From Erythrobacteraceae bacterium (lineage in GTDB: Bacteria > Pseudomonadota > Alphaproteobacteria > Sphingomonadales > Sphingomonadaceae), in assembly GCA_024642525.1 (NCBI GenBank), contig JAHEAX010000007.1:1-64000 (forward strand): a DNA stretch of 64,000 bases, read 5' to 3'. The position numbers and the translations under genes were made by a program. The notes below the pieces were generated by a model that did not search any database, had not been told where the DNA came from, and worked only from the letters and a program-made list of their open reading frames with translations. Below, one piece after another: positions 7,314 through 16,478 of this stretch. The number at the start of each line of letters is the position of its first letter. The first letter of the stretch is position 1.

Positions 7314-10300
7314 ATGAAAATCAAATATCTCCTGGCTGCCAGTGTTGTCAGCCTTTCCGCAGCGGCAATCATGCCGGCGCCTGCCATGGCGCAGCAGATC
7401 ACTTCGGGCATCGAAGGCAGTGTTTCGTCCGCAGACGGCGCGCCGCTTGCTGGCGCAGTGGTTGTCATCACCGACACCCGCACCGGTCAGTCGCGCACGC
7501 TGACCACCGGTTCGGATGGCCAGTTCCGCGTAGACAGCCTGATCACCGGCGGTCCCTACGAAGTGACGGCCACCACGGCTGGCTTCGAAGGTCAGACTGT
7601 CGAAAACATCTACATCAACCTGCAAGGCAACTCGCAGCTGACGTTCCAGCTGGCCGCAACCGCCGGCAGTGAAGATAACGTCATCGTCGTTTCGGGCGCA
7701 CGTGTGCAGCTTTCGCAGCGCGCCATCGGCCCGGGCCAGTCCTTCGGCACCGACACGATCGAAGCCTTCCCTTCGATCAGCCGCGATGTTCGCGACATCA
7801 TCCGTATCGACCCGCGTGTCAGCCTCGACCGTTCGAACGAAGTTGACCGCGTGTCCTGCCTCGGCGGTAACGACCGCACCAACGCCTTCACGGTTGACGG
7901 TATTGCCCAGTCCGACCTTTTCGGCCTGAACGGTACGCCGTTTGCCAGCCGTAACTCGCTGCCGCTTCCTTATGACGCTGTTCGCGAAACCTCTGTCGAA
8001 TTCGCACCGTTTGACGTGCAGTATGGCCAGTTCACCGGCTGCGCCATCAACGTTGTCACCAAGTCTGGCGGCAATGACTTCCACGGTTCGGCATTCTTCA
8101 CCTATGCCAGCGACAGCCTGCAGGGCGACACTGCCGGCGGCGTCGATTTCTCTGGCCAGCCTTACAAGGAAAAGCGCTGGGGCGCGACGCTGAGCGGACC
8201 GATCATCAAGGATCGCCTGTTCTTCTTCGCTGCCTATGAAGAAACCGATCTGGCAGACAGCCAGGAAGAAGGTCCGGCTGGCGAAGGCTACCCGACCGAA
8301 CTCGGCTTCGTCACCACGGACCAGTTCAACCAGTATTCGCAGATCCTCAGCAGCGTTTACGGCTTCGAAGCCGGCGGCCTTGCCCGCAGCCTGCCAGAAA
8401 GCAGCGTTCGCTACTTCGGCCGTCTCGATGCCTACATCACCGAAGATCACCGCCTTGAAGCGACTTATCAGCGCCTTGAGGAAACCAACGTAGAGCCGGA
8501 CGATTTCTCGCGCACCAGCAACGTATTCACCGGCTACAACGCCTTTGAAGACGAAGGCACGGTCAGCGATTACTACTCGCTGCGTCTCTATTCCGACTGG
8601 TCTGACGTATTCTCCACCGAGATCCGCGCATCGCGCGCCGAAGTGCAGGACGTTCAGGGCCCGGTTGGCGGCGGCGAAGCGCAGTCGGGCAACCCGATCC
8701 CGCGTATCGTTGTCGGTGTTTCCAACAATGGTCAAAACGGTTCCATCGTCAGCGGCCCGGGTTTCTCGCGCGGCGCCAACGATCTGAAGACCACGGTTAC
8801 CCAGCTTAAGGCGCTTGGCCGTCTCAATGCAGGCAACCACACCATCACCATCGGCGGTGAATACAACCAGCTGAAGGTCTTTAACCTGTTCGCCCAGAAT
8901 GCGACTGGCACGTTGACCTTCAACAACCTGACCGATTTCGCCAATGGCCTTCTGTCGGGCGGCACCAACACCTTCCCTAGCGGCGATGCCATCGTGGCTG
9001 GCCAGTCTGCTGGTGCATACGGCAACTTCACCGGCAGCGGCGACATCAACGATGCAGCTGCACGTTGGCAGCGCACCACCTGGACTGCCTATGCGCAGGA
9101 CGATTGGCAGGTTTCCGACCAGCTGAACGTGATTGCCGGTATCCGTGCTGAATGGCTTTCGGGCGATGCACCAACGGGCAACCAGAACTTCTTCAACCGT
9201 TACGGCTTCACCAATGCCAACAGCTTCGGCAAGATCGACCCGGTCTTCCTGCCGCGTGTTGGCTTTACCTATGATGTCGATAACTCCGGCTTCTTCCGCA
9301 ACACCCAGATCAAGGGTGGTGTTGGCCGCTTCACCGGCGGCGACCCGGCTGTGTATTTCTCCAACGCCTTTTCCAACAACGGCTTTGCAGTCGGCTTCGG
9401 CCAGACCGGCAATGCCGCTTGCGGTCCGGCTGGCACACAGATCGACGTAACCCCGGGTGGCACCTACAGCGGTATTCCGCAGTGCATCATCGATGCTGGC
9501 GGCGTTCAGTCCTCACGCGGCCTTGCCGACACCCAGTCGACCGATCCGAACTTCGAAATGCCGACCGTGTGGCGTGCCAACTTCGGCCTGTCGACCATGT
9601 TCGGCACCGAAACCGGCTTCTTCAGCGACTGGCGCCTGAATGTCGACTTCATCTACAGCAAGTTCGTCAACCCAGTGGACTTCGTTGACCTTTCGCAGGT
9701 CGTGAACCCGGCTCTGGGCCTCGGTGGTTACACGGTCGATGGTCGCCCCATCTACCGCGCAATCGACCCGACGGTGACTGGCTGTAATGCAGTTCTGCAG
9801 AACCAGGGCGGCTCGCCGCCAACCTACACCGGCGTAACCTCGGCTTGCTTCAGCACCGGCCGTGACGATGAAATCCAGCTGACCAACGGCAAGAGCTTCG
9901 AAAGCAAGATTGCTTCGGTAATCCTGTCCAAGAACTGGAACCGTGGTTTCATCACCGATGGCGGAAGCATCAACTTCAACCTCGGCTATGCCTATACCGA
10001 TGCAGAGAACAACCGTTACTCCAGCAGCTCGACCGCGACTTCCAGCTTCGACATCGTCGCAGCTGCTGATCGCCAGAGCGTTGATGTGGCAACGGCCGAG
10101 TTCCAGACGAAGCACAACTTCACGATGGGCCTCAATGTTCGTGAACAGTTCTTCAGCGACTACGATACAAGCTTCGGCTTCATCTTCGTTGCCCGTTCGG
10201 GCCGTCCATACAGCGTTGTATGGGACAATGGTCCGTCGAGCGTGCTGAACGACAGCGCAAGCGGTGACTTCAACTCGCTGCTCTACGTGCCCACCGGCAT

Positions 10301-10727
10301 CAGCGATCCGAATGTATCGCCTTCCAGCAACGCGGCTGCTCTGGCCGACCTGGATGCGTTCATCTCGAGCAAGTCGTGCATCAACAAGTATCGTGGGATG
10401 ACCCTGCCGCGTAACAGCTGCACCAACCCGTGGTTCTACGACCTCGATCTGCGCTTCAGCCAGGAACTCCCTGGTCCGGCGAGCATCTTCGGTGTCACTG
10501 AAGACAAGCTCAAGCTGTTCGTCGATTTCGACAACTTCCTGAACCTTGTCGACAGCGGCTCGAACCTGTTCAAGCGCTATCGTTACACCGAAGCAGCTGC
10601 CCGGGTTGATGGTATCGATTCAAGCGGTCGCTACATCTACTCGCGTGCACTCGACTATGGTGCACCGGTCATCCAGTCGAGCTCCTCGCTCTGGAAGATC
10701 CAGCTGGGCGTAAGCTACGAATTCTAA
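7314..10727 (+). CDS. Oar-like TonB-dependent receptor with N-terminal carboxypeptidase-regulatory-like domain
   Basis: A 1137-residue outer-membrane protein. A signal peptide (MKIKYLLAASVVSL, ending AMAQ) leads into a CarboxypepD_reg/CNA-B-like beta sandwich at about residues 30-110 (SSADGAPLAGAVVVITD). A plug domain follows (VDGIAQSDLFGLNGTPF, FAPFDVQYGQFTGCAINVVTKSGG), then a long beta barrel ending in the aromatic KIQLGVSYEF. The architecture is that of Oar-type receptors, larger than siderophore receptors; the ligand is unknown. The start at 7314 was preferred over the upstream ORF start because the signal peptide begins there. It is followed by strong hairpins, so it is probably a single-gene transcript. 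Confidence 0.92.
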   Translation: MKIKYLLAASVVSLSAAAIMPAPAMAQQITSGIEGSVSSADGAPLAGAVVVITDTRTGQSRTLTTGSDGQFRVDSLITGGPYEVTATTAGFEGQTVENIYINLQGNSQLTFQLAATAGSEDNVIVVSGARVQLSQRAIGPGQSFGTDTIEAFPSISRDVRDIIRIDPRVSLDRSNEVDRVSCLGGNDRTNAFTVDGIAQSDLFGLNGTPFASRNSLPLPYDAVRETSVEFAPFDVQYGQFTGCAINVVTKSGGNDFHGSAFFTYASDSLQGDTAGGVDFSGQPYKEKRWGATLSGPIIKDRLFFFAAYEETDLADSQEEGPAGEGYPTELGFVTTDQFNQYSQILSSVYGFEAGGLARSLPESSVRYFGRLDAYITEDHRLEATYQRLEETNVEPDDFSRTSNVFTGYNAFEDEGTVSDYYSLRLYSDWSDVFSTEIRASRAEVQDVQGPVGGGEAQSGNPIPRIVVGVSNNGQNGSIVSGPGFSRGANDLKTTVTQLKALGRLNAGNHTITIGGEYNQLKVFNLFAQNATGTLTFNNLTDFANGLLSGGTNTFPSGDAIVAGQSAGAYGNFTGSGDINDAAARWQRTTWTAYAQDDWQVSDQLNVIAGIRAEWLSGDAPTGNQNFFNRYGFTNANSFGKIDPVFLPRVGFTYDVDNSGFFRNTQIKGGVGRFTGGDPAVYFSNAFSNNGFAVGFGQTGNAACGPAGTQIDVTPGGTYSGIPQCIIDAGGVQSSRGLADTQSTDPNFEMPTVWRANFGLSTMFGTETGFFSDWRLNVDFIYSKFVNPVDFVDLSQVVNPALGLGGYTVDGRPIYRAIDPTVTGCNAVLQNQGGSPPTYTGVTSACFSTGRDDEIQLTNGKSFESKIASVILSKNWNRGFITDGGSINFNLGYAYTDAENNRYSSSSTATSSFDIVAAADRQSVDVATAEFQTKHNFTMGLNVREQFFSDYDTSFGFIFVARSGRPYSVVWDNGPSSVLNDSASGDFNSLLYVPTGISDPNVSPSSNAAALADLDAFISSKSCINKYRGMTLPRNSCTNPWFYDLDLRFSQELPGPASIFGVTEDKLKLFVDFDNFLNLVDSGSNLFKRYRYTEAAARVDGIDSSGRYIYSRALDYGAPVIQSSSSLWKIQLGVSYEF

Positions 10728-10753
10728 TCTTCGCGATTAGTCTTAAAACACAG

Positions 10754-10787
10754 ACGGCGGCATCTTCGGATGCCGCCGTTTGCTTTT
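10754..10787 (+). terminator. Rho-independent terminator after the Oar-like receptor
   Basis: ACGGCGGCATC and GATGCCGCCGT form a perfect 11-bp stem closed by a TTCG tetraloop, followed by TTGCTTTT. A smaller hairpin (CTAATC/GATTAG, 10724-10740) spans the receptor stop codon. Confidence 0.9.
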
Positions 10788-10809
10788 GTGCGGCGGATTT
10801 TTGCCCGCG

Positions 10810-13680
10810 TCAGGCTGCGACGAGCAATTCTTCGGCAAGACGCTGGCGATTGCCTGCGGATAATTCATCCTTGAGCGCCCGTTCGAAGGCGAGTGCCTTG
10901 GCGCCAAGCACTGCCTCGCCAAACATCCCGGCAGTGCCGGCCAACTTGTGCACTATGCGGGCAAGTTCCTGCGCGCTTGCGCCTTCCAGCCTGTTCGTCC
11001 GCAATGCATCAGACACCGCATCCAATGCTTCCTGCCGCCGCAGCTGCCATTTGGCGAGCAGGGCAGGCGAATGCTGGCTGGCTGCCGCAGGCGCAGCAGG
11101 ATCGGGCACAGTAGCAGCCATCGCTGGTAAGGTGTTTCTTTCGGGCAGCCACATGCACAGTGCTTCCATCAGTTCATTCAGCACCAGTGGCTTGGACAAA
11201 TGCGCCTGCATCCCCGCTTCGATCACGGCGCGCTTGTCTTCATCGTAAACATTGGCCGTCAGCGCCACGATGGGCAGTTCACTTGGCGTGACACCCGCTG
11301 CGCGGATCTGGCGGGTGGCACTGTAACCATCGCAAAGCGGCATCTGGATATCCATCAGCACAAGCTGGAAAGGCCTGCCTTCATTGTGTGCAGACATGAC
11401 TGCGGCAAAGGCCTCCTCGCCATTTTCAGCCGTTTCAACGCACTGGCCGCATTTTTCCAGCATAGTGGTCACCAATATGCGGTTGATGTCGTGGTCCTCG
11501 GCCAGAAGGATGCGCGCCGAACGGGGCAATTGTGTCGTGACCGGAGCTTGCTTGGGGGCAGCGGCTCGTTCTGTATCGGGCTCTGGCAAGCGGACAGGCA
11601 AACGCAGCATGAAGCAGGAGCCGGTGCCGCTGATGCTGCTGACGCTGAGCGACCCGCCGAGCAATTGCGCCATCTGACGGCTGATCGCCAGCCCGAGTCC
11701 CGTTCCGCCATATTTGCGCGATGTCGCATTATCGGCCTGTTCGAATGGCTTGAATATTCCTTCCACGCGGTTGCTTGGTATGCCGATACCGGTATCTTCC
11801 ACGCCGATCAGGATAGTGTCGCCATTTAACGCGGCGCGCAGCGTGATCGTGCCGCTTTCGGTGAATTTCACGGCATTTCCGGCCAGGTTGAGGATGATCT
11901 GGCGCAGCCTCAGACTGTCGGAAATGATGGTATGCGGCAAAGAAGGATCGAGATCGACTTCCAGCGCCAGCCCCTTCTGGCTGGCATTGGCCGAATGCAG
12001 CATGGCGCAAGACCGGAGCAATTGCGCAAGTTCCACAGGTTCCTGCGTCACTTCGATCTGGCCTGCTTCCACCTTGGAAAGATCGAGGATGTCATTCAGC
12101 AGCCGCATCATGCTCTTGCCGGATTCGTCAATCAGTTCAGCATGATGGCGCTGTTTTGGCGTCAGGTCAGATTGCAGCAGAAGTTCAGTGAAGCCCAATA
12201 CGCCGTTCATCGGTGTGCGGATTTCGTGGCTCATATTGGCGAGGAACTGCGACTTTGCCGTTGCGGCATTTTCCGCGTGTTTGCGGGCGCGCACAAGATT
12301 GCGTTCCAGCTGCACCCGCGCGGTGACATTGCGGCAGGATACGAAGATGGATTGTTCGTCATCCAGATCATCGGGATCGACGCTGCTGCGCACGCAATCG
12401 GCCTCGATATAGACAGCTTCGCCATCTGCATCGTCCAGCAGGCGGCGGTAGGTGAAGCGTTCCTTGGCGCTTTCGCCAGACAGCAGGCGCCGCTGAATTT
12501 CGCTGATGGCTTCCTGCGCTTCCGGGTGGATCTGCGAATCCGCGACCTTGCCGATGAAATGTTCTGGCGGCAGATCCAGTACATTGCGCACGGATGGCGA
12601 TGCATAGGTGCACACGCCGGTCATGTCATATTGCATGACCGCGTCGCTGACATTCTTGGCCAGCATCTTGAACTGCTGCTTGCGCATCCGCAGCTGGCGC
12701 ATGGTCTGGTGCTGGGCAGCCACTGCTGCTGCAACCGGCAGGCTCATGACAAAGCCGCTCACCAGAAAAATCTGGAGGATCATCAGCCGTTCGTTGATCG
12801 GCCCATCCACCAGCGTCACGGGGCCATGGCCCAGTGCCGTCATGATAGTGGCGGTTGTCGCCACCTGCGCCAGCGCCAGCGCCGTGCCAAAGCTGCCGAG
12901 GCGAAACGCATGCAGCACCAGCACAGGTGCCGTCAGGAACAGGATGGGGAAACCATCCTGCCAGAAAATGGCAAAAGTGGCGAAGAAACCGCCTGCCATG
13001 ATGCCCAGCCATTCACCCCAGTGCCGCCTGACGACGGGATACTGGCCGCGCAATGTGCCAATGATGATGAGCAGGGGCGGAGCGATCAGCATGATGCCCA
13101 TTGCATCTGCCACATACCAGCCAAGCCATGCTTCCCAACTGGCCACTCCTGCCAGGACCATGACGCTGATAACCACGATCGAAGACGCCAGCGGAGCGAT
13201 GAGTGCAGCGAGAAATACAAAGCGGGCAAGGTCGCTCACCCGCTCCATATCCGGCGGGATGCGTGCCATCATCCGCAGCAGCAATAGTGCGACGCTTATT
13301 TCCACGACATTCGCGACAGAAAAGGCTGCGCCCATCCACGGGTCCGATCCGGCCAGTACATTGCCAGCAAGGCTGCCTGCAAACAGCACGGAATAAAGAA
13401 GGGTTTCGAATTTGGGCCGGAAATGCAGGAAAAATGCGATGGCAATGGCGTTGGGCATCCACACCGCGGCAAAGCTGCCTTCACCCTTGGTCAGGGCAAC
13501 TCCGCCATAGGCAAGCGCCGTAAAGCCGCCGAATGCGATCAACAGCAGCCAAGGCAATTGCCAGCCGCGCAGCCGCAAACCGGCGGAATTCGGGAACTTC
13601 AAAGCGCTGTTCCGCATTCCCTGAATGGCGGCACGCGCCTTTGCGGCCTGTGCTTCCATGATTTCTTGATTGCCCCCCAT
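10810..13680 (-). CDS. Hybrid sensor histidine kinase: MASE1-PAS-HisKA-HATPase-REC-HPt
   Basis: A 956-residue membrane-bound phosphorelay protein. The order is MASE1 with about eight membrane helices (about residues 40-310), a PAS domain (KNVSDAVMQYDMTGVCTYASPS onward), the dimerisation/phosphoacceptor box ANMSHEIRTPMNGVLGF, an ATPase domain with GVEDTGIGIP and GGTGLGLAIS, a receiver domain (LLAEDHDINR, phosphoacceptor Asp in LVLMDIQMP) and a C-terminal HPt with LARIVHKLAGTAGMFG. All phosphotransfer residues look intact. No response regulator lies next to it, so the output partner is elsewhere. It diverges from the TonB-like gene at 13770. Confidence 0.92.
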   Translation of the reverse strand: MGGNQEIMEAQAAKARAAIQGMRNSALKFPNSAGLRLRGWQLPWLLLIAFGGFTALAYGGVALTKGEGSFAAVWMPNAIAIAFFLHFRPKFETLLYSVLFAGSLAGNVLAGSDPWMGAAFSVANVVEISVALLLLRMMARIPPDMERVSDLARFVFLAALIAPLASSIVVISVMVLAGVASWEAWLGWYVADAMGIMLIAPPLLIIIGTLRGQYPVVRRHWGEWLGIMAGGFFATFAIFWQDGFPILFLTAPVLVLHAFRLGSFGTALALAQVATTATIMTALGHGPVTLVDGPINERLMILQIFLVSGFVMSLPVAAAVAAQHQTMRQLRMRKQQFKMLAKNVSDAVMQYDMTGVCTYASPSVRNVLDLPPEHFIGKVADSQIHPEAQEAISEIQRRLLSGESAKERFTYRRLLDDADGEAVYIEADCVRSSVDPDDLDDEQSIFVSCRNVTARVQLERNLVRARKHAENAATAKSQFLANMSHEIRTPMNGVLGFTELLLQSDLTPKQRHHAELIDESGKSMMRLLNDILDLSKVEAGQIEVTQEPVELAQLLRSCAMLHSANASQKGLALEVDLDPSLPHTIISDSLRLRQIILNLAGNAVKFTESGTITLRAALNGDTILIGVEDTGIGIPSNRVEGIFKPFEQADNATSRKYGGTGLGLAISRQMAQLLGGSLSVSSISGTGSCFMLRLPVRLPEPDTERAAAPKQAPVTTQLPRSARILLAEDHDINRILVTTMLEKCGQCVETAENGEEAFAAVMSAHNEGRPFQLVLMDIQMPLCDGYSATRQIRAAGVTPSELPIVALTANVYDEDKRAVIEAGMQAHLSKPLVLNELMEALCMWLPERNTLPAMAATVPDPAAPAAASQHSPALLAKWQLRRQEALDAVSDALRTNRLEGASAQELARIVHKLAGTAGMFGEAVLGAKALAFERALKDELSAGNRQRLAEELLVAA

Positions 13681-13769
13681 CGCGGACCCCTTTCGGGACT
13701 GTTATAGAGAGAGCGCAGCCAATCCGGGCGCGGCCACATCAGCTTTCGTGAATATTCCAGGCAGATTGC

Positions 13770-14492
13770 ATGACCACAGATACGAGATTTTCAAGCACCT
13801 CGCGCAAGGTCCGGCCAGCGACATTGCTGATGATTGGCCTGTTTCACGTGGCTGCCATCTATGGCCTCGCCAAGGCGTTTGCGCCGGATATGACCGGCAC
13901 CGTTGAACGCACGGTTATTGCTGCTTTCACCGTCACAGTGACAACACCTGAAGAAAAACCCCCCGAAGCAGAGCCTGAACCCGATGAGGGCGCAGCGGGC
14001 GAGGAAGGCAAGGAAGCGGTGCCCAAGCCCGTTACCGCGCCCCCACCCAAAATCCCGGTCAAGAGGGACAAGCCTGCACCCAAGGCATCATCCACCGGCA
14101 CCGCCAACACTTCGGGCGCGAAAGACCAGGGCGATGGCACGGGTGCCGCAGGAAGCGGGCTAGGCACCGGCAGCGGCAATGGCGGCGGCGGGCAGGGCGG
14201 CGGCGCTGTCAGCAAGCCGGTGCATGTTTCGGGCGCAATCAACAATGCGCGGGATTATCCTGTCCCAGAGGGCGGCCGCAAGGCGCGGATCGGGACCGAG
14301 GTGATTGTGAAAGTGACCGTCGGCACGGACGGGCGCGCATCCAATTGCAGTGTTTACAAAGCCAGCCCAGACCCCGAAGCTGATCGCATCACATGCCGAT
14401 TGGTGGTGGAACGTCTGGGCTTCAAGCCTGCGACCGATGCGAGGGGCAATCCGGTGTCGGCTCCGTTCTACTGGCGGCAACGCTGGTTCTGA
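13770..14492 (+). CDS. TonB-like energy transducer
   Basis: 240 residues: a short cytoplasmic head, one membrane helix (TLLMIGLFHVAAIYGLAKAF), a Pro/Glu/Lys-rich periplasmic linker (EEKPPEAEPEPDEG), a Gly/Ser-rich stretch and a C-terminal TonB domain (YPVPEGGRKARIGTEVIVKV, then GFKPATDARGNPV). TonB proteins couple the proton gradient at ExbB-ExbD to outer-membrane receptors; two such receptors are in this window. exbB and exbD are not present here. It is divergent from the MASE1 kinase with 89 bases between the start codons. Confidence 0.85.
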   Translation: MTTDTRFSSTSRKVRPATLLMIGLFHVAAIYGLAKAFAPDMTGTVERTVIAAFTVTVTTPEEKPPEAEPEPDEGAAGEEGKEAVPKPVTAPPPKIPVKRDKPAPKASSTGTANTSGAKDQGDGTGAAGSGLGTGSGNGGGGQGGGAVSKPVHVSGAINNARDYPVPEGGRKARIGTEVIVKVTVGTDGRASNCSVYKASPDPEADRITCRLVVERLGFKPATDARGNPVSAPFYWRQRWF

Positions 14493-14586
14493 TGGACTGG
14501 GAGTTTTAAAATCAACAAGGTAACCAGATAGAAAACCATTTACCCTATTCGCCCTCTCGAATTGGAAATGTTGGACGGGAAGTAGA

Positions 14587-15630
14587 GTGATTCAACCGGT
14601 CATCCTGTGTGGAGGAAGTGGGACGCGCCTTTGGCCGCGCAGCCGCGCATCGCGGCCCAAACCCTTCCTTGCGCTGACTGGCGAAACGTCGCTGTTCGAA
14701 GCGACCCTTGCCCGTGTTTCCGACCGCGAAATGTTTGCCCCACCCATTGTGGTGACTGGGCAGCAGCATGTGGAACTGGTGCTGGCGCAGGCAGGCGATG
14801 TCGATGGCCTCCGCATCGTGGTGGAACCAGTCGGCCGCAATACCGCGCCTGCCATTGCGCTGGCGGCATGTATTCTGCCCGAAGATGCCGTCATGCTGGT
14901 GTGCCCGAGCGACCATCACATTGCCGATATTGCCGAATTCATCCGCTCCGCCCGCGATGGTGCAGTGCTGGCCAGCGATGGCTGGCTGACGGCCATCGGG
15001 GTCAAGGCCAGCAGGCCGGAGACAGGATATGGCTATATTCTTGAGGGCGAGGGGATTGCCGCGCCCTGCAAAAAGTCATGCCACACAATCGAACGCTTCG
15101 TGGAAAAGCCTGACGCAGCGCTGGCTGCAGAATTTCTGGCAGATGGCCGATATTGCTGGAATGCCGGCATCTTCGCTTTTGGCGCAGCAAACTTCCTGGC
15201 CGAACTGGCACGTCACCGCCCCGACATGGCGGAAATGGCACAGCAGGCCATGGCGGCCAGCGCAGCCGACGGCGTTCTGATCAAGCCGGATACGGCCATT
15301 TTTTCCTCGATCGAGCCTGAATCGGTTGATTATGCCGTGATGGAGCAGGCCCGCCGCGCTGCCGTGGTGGCAGCAGACATGGGCTGGTCCGACATTGGCA
15401 ACTGGCGCGCCTTGCGTGATGCACGGGTGCATGATGCCAATGGCAACAGCATAAAAGGCAGCGCGGACCTGGTGGATTGCCATGATGTGATGGTCGACAG
15501 CGACGGGCCGCATGTTTCGGTCATCGGTCTGGATGACGTTATCGTGGTCGTCGACGGGGATGAGATTCTGGTGGTTTCAGCATCGGGCGCGCAAAAGGTC
15601 GGCAAATTGCCGGGCGTGACAGGGGCATGA
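14587..15630 (+). CDS. manC: Mannose-1-phosphate guanylyltransferase
   Basis: Forms GDP-mannose from mannose-1-phosphate and GTP for polysaccharide synthesis. The nucleotide-binding loop is ILCGGSGTRLWPRSRASRPKPF at the N-terminus, cut here to the family pattern GGSGTRLWP. Later motifs are GRNTAPAIALAA, TGYGYIL, FVEKPD and WNAGIFAF. It has 347 residues, without the fused isomerase domain found in longer ManC/AlgA; that activity is encoded by the next gene, whose ATG overlaps this stop (ATGA). The GTG at 14587 has GGACGGGAAG upstream. Confidence 0.93.
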   Translation: MIQPVILCGGSGTRLWPRSRASRPKPFLALTGETSLFEATLARVSDREMFAPPIVVTGQQHVELVLAQAGDVDGLRIVVEPVGRNTAPAIALAACILPEDAVMLVCPSDHHIADIAEFIRSARDGAVLASDGWLTAIGVKASRPETGYGYILEGEGIAAPCKKSCHTIERFVEKPDAALAAEFLADGRYCWNAGIFAFGAANFLAELARHRPDMAEMAQQAMAASAADGVLIKPDTAIFSSIEPESVDYAVMEQARRAAVVAADMGWSDIGNWRALRDARVHDANGNSIKGSADLVDCHDVMVDSDGPHVSVIGLDDVIVVVDGDEILVVSASGAQKVGKLPGVTGA

Positions 15631-16478
15631 GCGCCGTGGTCAGGCTGCGGCCCCGCATGGTCGAAAAAATCTGGGGCCGCACTGTGCTGCCTGCTCCATT
15701 TACGGCGCCAGCAAACAAGCGGATTGGTGAAATCTGGTTCGATGTTCCGCCCGAGATGGACAGTGTGCTGGTGAAATATCTGTTCACTAGCGAAAAATTG
15801 TCGGTCCAAGTGCATCCATCCGACCACCAGGTTCCTCTGGGCCAATGCGGCAAGGAAGAATGCTGGCTGGTGCTGGATGCGGAACCGGGCGCAAAGCTGG
15901 CGCTTGGTTTTAAACACGAAATAAGTCCAGAAGCGATGCGTGCAGCGGCGCTCGACGGATCGATTGAAGACCGGCTCGCATGGCATGATGCAAAGCCGGG
16001 TGACTTCTTCCACCTGCCATCAGGCACAGTTCATGCAATCGGCCCCGGCATCAGCCTGGTTGAGGTGCAGCAGAACTGTGACGTGACATATCGGTTGTTC
16101 GATTACGGGCGGCCGCGCGCGCTTCATCTCGATCAGGCCGTGGAAGTTGCCATCGGCCAGCCGCACGATCCGGCGCTGCGCAAATCCTGCGGGACCAGCG
16201 GCAATGCGGCGCTGATCGAAGGCCCGCATTTCCGGCTCGACCGGCTTGCAGGCCCGCCAAGCGATGACATGCGCTCCCGCTATCCCGGCGCCGTGCTGGC
16301 CGTGCCCTTGCTGGGCACGGTGCGCGTCGGCGGGATTACGGTAAGGGCAGGCGAATGTTGCCTGCTGCCAGACCTCGACAGTGCAGATTTCTCAGCCGCC
16401 CTGACAACGCTGATTACCCAGCCGGTCAGCCAATGCGCTGCTGCGGATTACCCTGCTTTGAAATTGGCCAGTAACTGA
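15627..16478 (+). CDS. manA: Class I mannose-6-phosphate isomerase
   Basis: Interconverts fructose-6-phosphate and mannose-6-phosphate, feeding GDP-mannose synthesis by the upstream manC, with which it overlaps by 4 bases. Visible cupin features are IWGRTVLPAP, IGEIWF, LSVQVHPSD (zinc-binding) and PAGTVHAIGPG-like LPSGTVHAIGPG with a further metal ligand. 283 residues. Its 3-prime end overlaps the oppositely directed bacteriophytochrome gene by 31 bases. Confidence 0.9.
   Translation: MSAVVRLRPRMVEKIWGRTVLPAPFTAPANKRIGEIWFDVPPEMDSVLVKYLFTSEKLSVQVHPSDHQVPLGQCGKEECWLVLDAEPGAKLALGFKHEISPEAMRAAALDGSIEDRLAWHDAKPGDFFHLPSGTVHAIGPGISLVEVQQNCDVTYRLFDYGRPRALHLDQAVEVAIGQPHDPALRKSCGTSGNAALIEGPHFRLDRLAGPPSDDMRSRYPGAVLAVPLLGTVRVGGITVRAGECCLLPDLDSADFSAALTTLITQPVSQCAAADYPALKLASN

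Noticed and set aside
7269-8840. 523-residue minus-strand ORF
   Set aside because: It lies entirely antisense to the Oar-like receptor, has no ribosome site or recognisable domain, and is explained by codon bias in a GC-rich gene.
11932-13287. 451-residue plus-strand ORF
   Set aside because: Antisense shadow of the MASE1 hybrid kinase; composition (His/Gln/Arg-rich) is typical of frame shadows.
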